Notes: generated by a model from the sequence alone, not told the origin. DNA of 5,862 bases from Candidatus Dojkabacteria bacterium (GCA_012800885.1 JAAZIL010000006.1:1-5862); one strand, 5' to 3'. Numbered from the stretch's first letter, positions 1 to 4,702 are shown. Translations and numbers: made by a program.

Positions 1-116
1 CATTAACAGTAGGAGCTGTTCTAAGGACAAAGTATGATGCATTCTCAGGTACTGTTCAATACAGTAAGAAAGGTAAAACAGTAGTAAAGAAGAAGACAAC
101 AAAAAAGGGAAGCTAA
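1..116 (+). CDS. C-terminal end of an unrecognised protein (5' partial)
   Basis: Only the last 37 complete codons are present, read from base 3 to a TAA stop at 114-116. The visible peptide begins LTVGAVLRTKYDAFSGTVQY and ends in a strongly basic tail of Lys, Thr and Gly (KKKTTKKGS), which could bind nucleic acid or simply be a disordered terminus. I do not recognise the family from so short a piece. Codon use (AAG/AAA, GTA, ACA) resembles the rest of the window. The frame is open to the left edge, ends in a terminator hairpin, and runs toward the minus-strand DsbA-like gene. The frame is well supported; the function is unknown. Confidence 0.6.
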   Translation, partial: LTVGAVLRTKYDAFSGTVQYSKKGKTVVKKKTTKKGS

Positions 117-127
117 GCTTCCCTTTT
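103..127. terminator. Bidirectional intrinsic terminator
   Basis: Bases 103-113 and 117-127 form a perfect 11-bp stem (AAAAGGGAAGC with its complement) around a 3-base loop. The loop is exactly the TAA stop codon of the left-hand gene. On the plus strand the stem ends in TTTT. On the minus strand it is followed by a run of six T (101-106 on the plus strand), a standard rho-independent signal 18 bases after the DsbA-like gene's stop. It therefore probably ends both convergent transcripts. Confidence 0.85.
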
Positions 128-145
128 AACAATCTAGAAACAACT

Positions 146-880
146 CTACTCAGAGTACTCCTCAATAATCTGTTTAAATGATTCAAACGGATACGCTCCT
201 GCAATTAACCTACCCTCAACATTACCTTTACTATCTAATTTCCCTATTACAAATCCAGGGGTACCCTGTATACCAGCACTAGTAGCATCTGTAATATCTA
301 CCTCTATTGTATCCCCATATCTATTCTCATTCATACAGGTATTGTATTTATTCATATCTATACCTAACTCCTTTGCTGTAGCAGAGAGAGTATCTGTACT
401 CTCTTGTTCAAATCCTTTAGTATAGAATTCAAAGTACTTCTCTCTTCCTCCTATCTCATTAACACAGAGTGAAGCATTAGCAATATCTAGGGCTAGTTGA
501 CCGTGGAAATCTAGAGGTAGGTTTCTAACTACATAGAGTACCTGGCCACTATCAATATATTCAGATATTAATTTAGGTTTAGTCTCTGTTGCATGTCTAG
601 CACAGTAAGAACAGAGAAAGTCAGTATACTCAACAATTACTACCTTAGCCTTACTCTTATCTCCTAGGTAAGGACTATCTGAAATAGTAGTACTTGCCTG
701 AGGGAACTCTTCCTGTTGTGCTTCTGCTTCTTGTTGTGTTCCTACAACAGTACTATCATCTTGCTTAGTCCTGTTAGTAAGATATATTGCTGCTGCAACT
801 AACACTCCAGCTATAACTATCGCTATAGGGATAATCCACTGCTCTAGATTAATCTCTACCACATCTCTCTCTTTAGCCAT
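146..880 (-). CDS. Membrane-anchored DsbA-like thioredoxin-fold protein
   Basis: This 244-residue protein has a short cytoplasmic N-terminus, one hydrophobic segment (about residues 16-36, WIIPIAIVIAGVLVAAAIYL) and a Gln/Glu/Ser/Thr-rich linker to about residue 70. A DsbA/Thioredoxin_4-type domain follows. The active site is Cys90-Ser-Tyr-Cys93 in FLCSYC, and the cis-proline loop is GTP at 206-208, just after the helical insertion. Cys139 and Cys182 may form a second, structural disulfide, as in some DsbA relatives. In this family the domain oxidises or isomerises disulfides outside the membrane; which of these applies here is not visible. The ATG at 878-880 gives a sensible anchor. No Shine-Dalgarno is seen. 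A good promoter lies just upstream and a terminator just downstream, so it is probably transcribed alone. Confidence 0.9.
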   Translation of the reverse strand: MAKERDVVEINLEQWIIPIAIVIAGVLVAAAIYLTNRTKQDDSTVVGTQQEAEAQQEEFPQASTTISDSPYLGDKSKAKVVIVEYTDFLCSYCARHATETKPKLISEYIDSGQVLYVVRNLPLDFHGQLALDIANASLCVNEIGGREKYFEFYTKGFEQESTDTLSATAKELGIDMNKYNTCMNENRYGDTIEVDITDATSAGIQGTPGFVIGKLDSKGNVEGRLIAGAYPFESFKQIIEEYSE

Positions 881-915
881 GATTTTAGTATTTACAATTT
901 AAAACAGTGATATCA

Positions 916-944
916 ATCATATTTGAAAAAGCGTAATAAGTCAA
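916..944 (-). promoter_or_regulatory. Promoter of the DsbA-like gene
   Basis: On the minus strand, TTGACT (939-944) and TATGAT (916-921) are separated by exactly 17 bases, close to the sigma-70 consensus. Transcription would start near 909, about 28 bases before the ATG. This is one of the best promoter matches in the window. Confidence 0.7.
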
Positions 945-956
945 TAATAATATGAT
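923..956 (+). promoter_or_regulatory. Candidate promoter of the alpha/beta hydrolase gene
   Basis: TTGAAA at 923-928 is 16 bases from TAATAA (945-950). An alternative -10, TATGAT at 951-956, has no matching -35. Either choice gives a very short leader before the ATG at 969. The elements interleave with the divergent DsbA-gene promoter, so the two promoters may compete. The -10 assignment is uncertain. Confidence 0.35.
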
Positions 957-968
957 AGAATTGAAGGT

Positions 969-1811
969 ATGAATATAGAGATAAACAACAGAAAAAAGAG
1001 AATAATTCTCTACATACTCCCCATTTTTGTCTTACTCATTCTTACTCTATCTATCAGATACTACCGGATAAGCAAAGAGAAAGAATCAGAAACCGATATC
1101 TATGAGAATAGCAAAAAGGTTGAAGAGAGCGTAGAAGAAGATGATGAAGAGAGATATATTATTGATAGTGGTCAAGACTTTACAGAACTATTCCCTATTA
1201 TTGATGAACAACAAGCATATATTGTAGTACCTGGTAGAATTGATACAAGAAAACCTCCAACAGTTGTAATCTATAGTCACGGGTCAAACACCTCTGTTAC
1301 ACAGAATATGCAAGACCAATTTATGAAAGATATGAGAGAGTATGGAATACTCTTTAGTAAGCATAACTATATCTTTGCAGCATCTAATCAACACGGAGTA
1401 AATTGGGGTAATAGTGCATCAGTAGAGGATACTCTTAAATTAAAAGAGTATATTGATGAGATTTATCATCCATCCGAGAAAATATATTTACTCGGCTTTA
1501 GTATGGGAGGACTACCCACCATGAACTTTACAACAACATTCCCTGAGCTTGTATCTAAGATAGCTCTTCTTGCTCCCACTACTAAATCTGCAGAGTGGAA
1601 TAGAGAGAGAGTAGAGAAAATAATGGATATTGATATAAAGATATGGCACGGTAACAAGGATGTAAATGTACCTTACAGTTATACTCTATCTTTTGTAAAC
1701 AAACTTGAAGGATTGGGCAAAGAGATTGATTTTGTTACTGTAGAAGGGAAAGGACACTTCGATATTGATACAGAGTATATGGATGAAGTCTTAGAGTTCT
1801 TTAATTCTTAA
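969..1811 (+). CDS. Membrane-anchored alpha/beta hydrolase
   Basis: This 280-residue protein has a basic N-terminus, a membrane segment at about residues 11-29, an acidic linker (about 36-62) and an alpha/beta-hydrolase fold. The nucleophile elbow is G-F-S-M-G with Ser178. An HG oxyanion-type motif is at 104-105. The acid is probably Asp231 (HGNKD) and the base His263 (GKGHF), so a complete Ser-Asp-His triad is visible in the usual order. The fold is shared by esterases, lipases and peptidases (for example dienelactone-hydrolase or prolyl-oligopeptidase-like groups), so the substrate cannot be named. The domain should face outward, tethered to the membrane. The gene stands alone, divergent from the DsbA-like gene. 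Its final 21 bases overlap the end of the convergent HIT gene. Confidence 0.88.
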   Translation: MNIEINNRKKRIILYILPIFVLLILTLSIRYYRISKEKESETDIYENSKKVEESVEEDDEERYIIDSGQDFTELFPIIDEQQAYIVVPGRIDTRKPPTVVIYSHGSNTSVTQNMQDQFMKDMREYGILFSKHNYIFAASNQHGVNWGNSASVEDTLKLKEYIDEIYHPSEKIYLLGFSMGGLPTMNFTTTFPELVSKIALLAPTTKSAEWNRERVEKIMDIDIKIWHGNKDVNVPYSYTLSFVNKLEGLGKEIDFVTVEGKGHFDIDTEYMDEVLEFFNS

Positions 1812-2171
1812 CTCCTCTGCAACCTCATCTATATCGTACTCTTGCTCCCTCTTGTACCTAGGGATTATATGTATATGAAAATGAAAGACAGATTGACCTG
1901 CAATCTCACCACTATTTTGTACAATATTAAGACCCTCTGGATTTAGTTTCTCCTTTATATTAACAGATAACTTTTTTACAGCCTTCATTACTTCACAGAG
2001 TATATCATCGTCTATCTCATAGATATCTCTTGAGTGCTTTTTAGGTATTACTAATACATGTCCTTTTGATTGAGGTGATATATCTAGGAGAGAGTATACA
2101 TAATCATTTTCATATATCTTTTTAGAAGGTATCTCTCCATTTACAATCTTACAGAATATACAACTATCCAT
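1791..2171 (-). CDS. HIT-family (Hint-like) nucleotide hydrolase/transferase
   Basis: The protein has 126 residues, normal for Hint-type HIT proteins. The N-terminus has Cys4 and Cys7 (CIFC), which in zinc-containing HIT proteins bind metal with histidines. The middle carries GHVLVIPKKH (38-46) and an N84-containing strand. The diagnostic triad HxHxHxx is HFHIHII at 97-103, with His99 the expected nucleophile. Known members hydrolyse AMP-linked nucleotides (AMP-lysine, AMP-NH2) or dinucleoside polyphosphates in the cytoplasm. The ATG at 2169-2171 follows the NUDIX stop codon by five bases (TAA-ttact-ATG) with no good Shine-Dalgarno, so translational coupling is likely. It is the last gene of the ferredoxin-NUDIX-HIT unit. 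Its 3' end overlaps the hydrolase gene on the other strand. Confidence 0.93.
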   Translation of the reverse strand: MDSCIFCKIVNGEIPSKKIYENDYVYSLLDISPQSKGHVLVIPKKHSRDIYEIDDDILCEVMKAVKKLSVNIKEKLNPEGLNIVQNSGEIAGQSVFHFHIHIIPRYKREQEYDIDEVAEELRIKEL

Positions 2172-2176
2172 AGTAA

Positions 2177-2758
2177 TTACAGATGAAAAATTATTATCCT
2201 ACTCCAATATGTTAATCTCTCAATATTAGTTTTTAAATAATCTAAACTAACAAACCCTATATCCTCCAACCCCTCCTCTTTAACATGTATGTCCATACCA
2301 TCTAGATCATATACATAGACTAAACCTAAGTGTACATGATTAACTACATTATCATCCTCAATATATACTAATCCTAAGTACTCTCTCTTTACAATTTTAC
2401 TCCCCACATCTGCTTCTTCATTTAACTCTCTATCAAGTGCATGCTCAAATATATCCTCTCCTTCAACTAAATCTATCTCCTCTATATGTCCTCCTAAAGG
2501 TAAGGGACAGAGAGAGTTTAACCTCTCCTCATTCTTCTTAACCTGTTTGTGTAAATAGTATTTATCTTTGTACCTTAGTATTACCTGAGCTATTATCTGT
2601 TTGTAAGAAGGATCTCTCTCTAACTCCCTTCTTACTCTAAACTCACTATTCTCTCTTAGGAGAGTAAGGTATTTCTCTTTATCTTTTGATAAAAAACCAC
2701 TCCATTTACCATCTTTAAAAAGAATATCACTCTTTATACACAGTATTTTTTCATCCAT
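2177..2758 (-). CDS. NUDIX-superfamily hydrolase, COG4112-like
   Basis: The 193-residue protein resembles the 'predicted phosphoesterase, MutT/NUDIX' group (COG4112). Shared features as I recall the family are an N-terminal strand with LFKDGKWSGFL, a DPSYKQ segment (49-54), PLGGHIE (87-93), an RELNEE core (110-115), a VHLGLVY strand (142-148) and a terminal WSRI (185-188). The second half of the Nudix box (REUxEE, Glu111/114/115 as metal ligands) is intact. The first half departs from GX5EX7: Asp96 and Asp102 occupy the Gly and Glu positions. The substrate is unknown; most NUDIX enzymes cleave nucleoside-diphosphate-linked compounds. A good Shine-Dalgarno (AAGGAG, 2767-2772) overlaps the end of the ferredoxin gene, eight bases before the ATG, which indicates co-expression with ferredoxin. 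Confidence 0.85.
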   Translation of the reverse strand: MDEKILCIKSDILFKDGKWSGFLSKDKEKYLTLLRENSEFRVRRELERDPSYKQIIAQVILRYKDKYYLHKQVKKNEERLNSLCPLPLGGHIEEIDLVEGEDIFEHALDRELNEEADVGSKIVKREYLGLVYIEDDNVVNHVHLGLVYVYDLDGMDIHVKEEGLEDIGFVSLDYLKTNIERLTYWSRIIIFHL

Positions 2759-2763
2759 TACTT

Positions 2764-2967
2764 CTACTCCTTAGTAACAATAGCAGCAGTAGGACATACT
2801 TCTTTTGCCTCAATTACTTTACTCTCTAACTCAGAGGGAATATCCTTATCTTTGTATTCATCTTTTACATCGACACTACCATCCTCTTTCATTACAAAAA
2901 CCTCTGGACATACAGCTACACATGTACCACAAGCTATACATTTACTCTGGTCTATTGATACTTTCAT
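2764..2967 (-). CDS. Small single-cluster [4Fe-4S] ferredoxin
   Basis: I choose the ATG at 2965-2967, giving 67 residues starting MKVSIDQSKC. The frame extends to a GTG at 2991, but those eight extra residues are atypical. The cluster motif C-x2-C-x2-C-x3-C-P is Cys10, 13, 16 and 20, and a distal CPTAAI has Cys58. The arrangement matches Thermotoga-type ferredoxins, in which Cys10, 13, 16 and the distal Cys bind one 4Fe-4S cluster. There the fourth proximal Cys forms a disulfide with another Cys; no partner is present here. It is a soluble cytoplasmic electron carrier whose redox partner is not in the window. It is the first gene of the operon with NUDIX and HIT. No Shine-Dalgarno is seen; a poor promoter-like pair (TTGAAA at 2999-3004, weak -10) would give a nearly leaderless mRNA. 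Confidence 0.92.
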   Translation of the reverse strand: MKVSIDQSKCIACGTCVAVCPEVFVMKEDGSVDVKDEYKDKDIPSELESKVIEAKEVCPTAAIVTKE

Positions 2968-3022
2968 TAGATTATTAATTAATTTAAACACTATATTGTT
3001 TCAAAAAAGGAGATATATTTCA

Positions 3023-3219
3023 ACTGTTGGAATATGGAGAAGTGTGTACACACTTGCTCCATACAGTGGGGGTATACCCACACCGTCCAACAGTACCGAC
3101 TAAAGAAAACGTCTCTTCTTTAGTACTTTCTGTTAGCGATCCACTAACAGAAAGGTTCCATTGGCCGGCAAAAAACCGGCCATAGGTGGCCGGTTGTAAT
3201 TCATTTCTTTATGGAAATG
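3023..3219. ncRNA. Densely structured noncoding region, unknown RNA or DNA element
   Basis: Nearly every base sits in a perfect inverted repeat. A 9-bp stem (3023-3031 with 3086-3094) closes a three-way junction. The junction holds hairpin 3033-3063 (14 bp, one bulge, core AAGTGTGTACACACTT) and hairpin 3066-3081 (GTGGG/CCCAC). Then come a 9-bp stem 3099-3107/3116-3124, an 11-bp stem 3126-3136/3144-3154 and a 7-bp GC-rich stem 3162-3168/3176-3182. The last is 6 bp at 3202-3207/3214-3219, which competes with a TTCCAT/ATGGAA pairing (3156-3161/3211-3216). Gaps between stems are only one to seven bases up to 3162. I see no tmRNA, RNase P, SRP, 6S or common riboswitch signature. The strand is unclear: the minus strand has a promoter and terminator and leads into the ferredoxin operon; the plus strand has neither. 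Confidence 0.45.
3170..3195 (-). terminator. Intrinsic terminator, GC-rich
   Basis: Read on the minus strand, AACCGGCC (3188-3195) and GGCCGGTT (3174-3181) form an 8-bp stem around the loop ACCTAT, followed directly by TTTT (a six-T run counting the stem end). This is a strong rho-independent terminator. It lies about 80 bases after the stop of the small membrane protein gene and before the rest of the structured region. It probably ends that gene's mRNA, or a short RNA started at 3241-3269. Confidence 0.75.
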
Positions 3220-3240
3220 CAAGGCGTTATACCTATTAAG

Positions 3241-3269
3241 AATATATCATATTAAGGCCAAAAAGACAA
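3241..3269 (-). promoter_or_regulatory. Candidate promoter between the small membrane protein gene and the terminator
   Basis: On the minus strand TTGTCT (3264-3269) and TATATT (3241-3246) are exactly 17 bases apart. The -35 begins four bases after the stop of the upstream gene. The predicted start is near 3234, so termination at 3170 would give an RNA of about 65 nt. Readthrough would carry the structured region and the ferredoxin operon. Confidence 0.45.
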
Positions 3270-3272
3270 TCT

Positions 3273-3650
3273 CTATACCCTAAATCGAACTAAATCATCA
3301 CCAATAATATCAAACAGATAAGCCTCAGAAAGCTCAGAGAGAAGTATACCTGATGAGAGTAGTAACTCCTTCGGTTTAATTCCTCCTTCTAGGGCTAATA
3401 ATATGTCGTCTTTCTCTATCTCTAAAACCTCACTTAGCATATTAGCCATCTTACTACTGCTTACTTCAGAAGATGAATAGTAGACCTTGGTCATATCAAT
3501 ATCTTTCTTAGAGATATCAATTACAACCCTCTGTTTCTTACTATCATCATCTTCATGACTAATAGTTAGAGGTTTAAGAGCAAAAACAAATGAAAATCCT
3601 AATGTGGATACAAAGATAGCGAGTATTGCTATTCTCTCCTTATATGTCAT
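3273..3650 (-). CDS. Small membrane-anchored protein of unknown function
   Basis: From the ATG at 3648-3650 the protein has 125 residues: a basic start (MTYKER), one membrane segment (about residues 6-24, IAILAIFVSTLGFSFVFAL) and an outward-facing polar domain. An ATG at 3714-3716 would add 22 unlikely residues, and a consensus TATAAT -10 overlaps that codon, so the inner start is preferred. The domain has a Ser/Asp/Lys-rich part followed by a helical stretch (about 69-110). Its pattern, hydrophobic-EIEKDDILLALEGGIKPKELLLSSGI, resembles the short 'LGI..EEL..AL..GKS..EIA...GI' helical motif seen in many secreted bacterial proteins. No catalytic motif is visible. It is flanked by the candidate sRNA upstream and a terminator downstream, so it is probably monocistronic. 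Confidence 0.7.
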   Translation of the reverse strand: MTYKERIAILAIFVSTLGFSFVFALKPLTISHEDDDSKKQRVVIDISKKDIDMTKVYYSSSEVSSSKMANMLSEVLEIEKDDILLALEGGIKPKELLLSSGILLSELSEAYLFDIIGDDLVRFRV

Positions 3651-3714
3651 GTCTAATATGAATGACAATTTAAGTATATAGATATATGCTATAACACACC
3701 TACAACAAAAGTAC

Positions 3715-3720
3715 ATTATA
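3715..3720 (-). promoter_or_regulatory. -10 element of the small membrane protein gene
   Basis: A perfect TATAAT is present on the minus strand, but no convincing -35 lies 16-18 bases upstream. Transcription would start near 3708, about 58 bases before the preferred ATG at 3650 and downstream of the alternative ATG at 3716. It therefore argues for the shorter protein. Confidence 0.35.
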
Positions 3721-3761
3721 TTTAAGTTATAGAGTTCTAATATACAGAGTTGTATACATAC

Positions 3762-3767
3762 TATAAT
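3762..3767 (+). promoter_or_regulatory. -10 element driving the candidate hairpin RNA
   Basis: A perfect TATAAT sits on the plus strand seven bases before the first base of the candidate small RNA at 3774. The -35 region is poor. No plus-strand protein gene follows for about 1 kb, so any transcript would be noncoding. Confidence 0.35.
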
Positions 3768-3773
3768 GCAAAT

Positions 3774-3837
3774 GGAAAGGATATCTCCTCAATCGTAAAG
3801 AGTAACTATAAGACAGGAGCTGTATTTATATCCTTTT
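3774..3837 (+). ncRNA. Candidate ~64-nt hairpin small RNA
   Basis: The predicted start falls on GG at 3774-3775. A 9-bp stem, AAAGGATAT (3776-3784) with ATATCCTTT (3828-3836), joins the two ends of the would-be RNA. An inner CTCCT/AGGAG stem (3785-3789/3815-3819) leaves a 25-base loop and an 8-base bulge, and the 3' end is a T4 run (3834-3837). The 3' arm can instead pair with AGGATA at 3838-3843. Short terminal U-run, weak -35 and no family match keep this tentative. On the opposite strand it would lie upstream of the small membrane protein's -10. Confidence 0.3.
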
Positions 3838-3980
3838 AGGATAACTACACAATACTACTTATTCAAAATATATGTATTAACTAGGCATTTGTCTTCTAAA
3901 TAACTTATACCTAAAACAGATTATACAGAATCTAAGCTACAATCCACTAAAATCATTAGGAATACAGAATATCTCTAAAT
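3838..3980. other. AT-rich intergenic stretch, no gene seen
   Basis: With the hairpin region to its left, this completes a gap of about 330 bases between the small membrane protein and tRNA-Pro. I find no open frame with coding character here. The only structure is a weak minus-strand hairpin, AGATT (3930-3934 on the opposite strand) with AATCT, followed by G-TTTT near 3913-3918. It might be the tRNA terminator, but it has only 5 bp. Confidence 0.4.
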
Positions 3981-4057
3981 TGGTCGGGGTGACTCGACTT
4001 GAACGAGCGACCTCTTGCACCCCATGCAAGCGTTCTAGCCATCTGAACTACACCCCG
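3981..4057 (-). tRNA. trnP: tRNA-Pro (anticodon GGG), CCA encoded
   Basis: The minus strand folds as a complete 77-nt cloverleaf. It has a 7-bp acceptor CGGGGTG/CACCCCG (4051-4057 with 3985-3991), a D-stem GTTC/GAAC with GG in the loop, a 5-bp anticodon stem CTTGC/GCAAG with loop ATGGGGT, a 5-base variable loop and a T-arm with GTTCAAGTC. Loop position 33 is T, 34-36 are GGG and 37 is G, which defines tRNA-Pro reading CCC/CCU. The C1-G72 pair and A73 are bacterial tRNA-Pro identity features. The CCA end is encoded at 3981-3983. It lies 13 bases after the HD gene on the same strand. Confidence 0.97.
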
Positions 4058-4064
4058 TAAAGAC

Positions 4065-4093
4065 ATTATACTAGAGCCCTATTTCATCGGCAA
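4065..4093 (-). promoter_or_regulatory. tRNA-Pro promoter inside the HD gene's 3' end
   Basis: On the minus strand TTGCCG (4088-4093) is exactly 17 bases from a perfect TATAAT (4065-4070), eight bases before the mature tRNA 5' end. The -35 is made of the last HD-gene codons, and the TAG stop (4071-4073) directly abuts the -10. Confidence 0.65.
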
Positions 4094-4652
4094 TACCACT
4101 AAGTTCCTCCAAAGATAACTCTATAAATTTCTCCAGTGAAACTCCTGCCTTTTCAATATCATAAATATACTCTCTATTTACATTTCTAGCAAAATCCTTC
4201 TTCTTAAGTTTCTTTAACACAGAATCTAGCCCAACACTCTTAATCTTTCTATCTGGTTGTACTAGTGCACACGCTACTAGAAATCCAGATATATTCTCAC
4301 TAGCACTTAGTGCATAATCTAATCTTGATGCTCTCTTCTGAGATATCCCAGGGTGTTCTTCATAGTGAGATTTAATAGCGTGATACATCTCACCCGGTAT
4401 ATCACTACCAACTTCTAAACCCTCAATATTCAGTATAGTATCAAACTCTACAACATGCCTCTCAGGATCTTTGTTAACATAATCAAAATCTAAATCATGC
4501 AACAGTCCTGATAAACCCCACAACTCCTCATCCTCATTGAGATATCTTGCCAATGCCCTCATGATTACTTCACTCTCTTTTAAATGAAATTTAAGCCACT
4601 CTGTTGTAACATATTTATCAACTAGCTCTTCTGCTTTCTCTTTAGAAATCAT
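4071..4652 (-). CDS. HD-superfamily metal-dependent phosphohydrolase, COG2316-like
   Basis: This 193-residue soluble protein matches the COG2316 'predicted hydrolase, HD superfamily' pattern along its length as I recall it. It has an N-terminal helix with His23 (KFH), MRALARYL, then W-GLSGLLHDLDFD with His52-Asp53, and DPERH with His66. His91 and His96 (YHAIKSHYEEH) follow, then VQPDRKIKSV, a Lys-rich SVLKKLKKKDFARNVNRE and the end SLEEFIELSLEEL...EIGL-like. Where relatives usually have an Asp after 'A-A' (AADxLTG), this protein has Glu119 (ASENISG). Substrates of this group are not known to me; HD enzymes hydrolyse phosphoesters, often of nucleotides. The ATG at 4650-4652 has no Shine-Dalgarno and lies just downstream of its promoter. 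Confidence 0.88.
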   Translation of the reverse strand: MISKEKAEELVDKYVTTEWLKFHLKESEVIMRALARYLNEDEELWGLSGLLHDLDFDYVNKDPERHVVEFDTILNIEGLEVGSDIPGEMYHAIKSHYEEHPGISQKRASRLDYALSASENISGFLVACALVQPDRKIKSVGLDSVLKKLKKKDFARNVNREYIYDIEKAGVSLEKFIELSLEELSGIADEIGL

Positions 4653-4661
4653 CTTAGAGCA

Positions 4662-4689
4662 ATAATAATTAATTTATACATACTATCAA
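4662..4689 (-). promoter_or_regulatory. Promoter of the HD gene (near-leaderless)
   Basis: On the minus strand TTGATA (4684-4689) and TATTAT (4662-4667) are 16 bases apart. The expected start near 4655 is only about three bases before the ATG, so the mRNA would be practically leaderless. This agrees with the lack of a ribosome binding site. Confidence 0.45.
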
Positions 4690-4702
4690 ACTAAACAAAG
4701 GA

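Noticed and set aside
1466..1657. Minus-strand open frame of 63 codons
   Set aside because: It lies antisense within the alpha/beta hydrolase, across the GFSMG catalytic region.
2968..2991. GTG start adding eight residues to ferredoxin
   Set aside because: The ATG at 2967 gives the standard MKVxID ferredoxin N-terminus, and the extension has no ribosome site.
2852..3103. Plus-strand open frame of 83 codons
   Set aside because: It runs antisense through the ferredoxin gene, whose Cys motif is unmistakable, and then through the hairpin region. No domain or ribosome site is seen.
3126..3154. Integron attC-like site (GTTAG...CTAAC)
   Set aside because: Core sites do not fit GTTRRRY/RYYYAAC, the stem is perfectly paired without attC's unpaired bases, and there is no integrase or cassette array.
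3023..3219. tmRNA, RNase P, SRP or 5S RNA
   Set aside because: I looked on both strands for their conserved core motifs and found none.
3001..3240. Mini-transposon, CRISPR or retron-type element
   Set aside because: There are no terminal inverted repeats with target duplication, no repeated units with spacers, and no reverse transcriptase or transposase in the window.
3714..3716. Longer start for the small membrane protein
   Set aside because: The added 22 residues are atypical and the codon overlaps a TATAAT -10 element.
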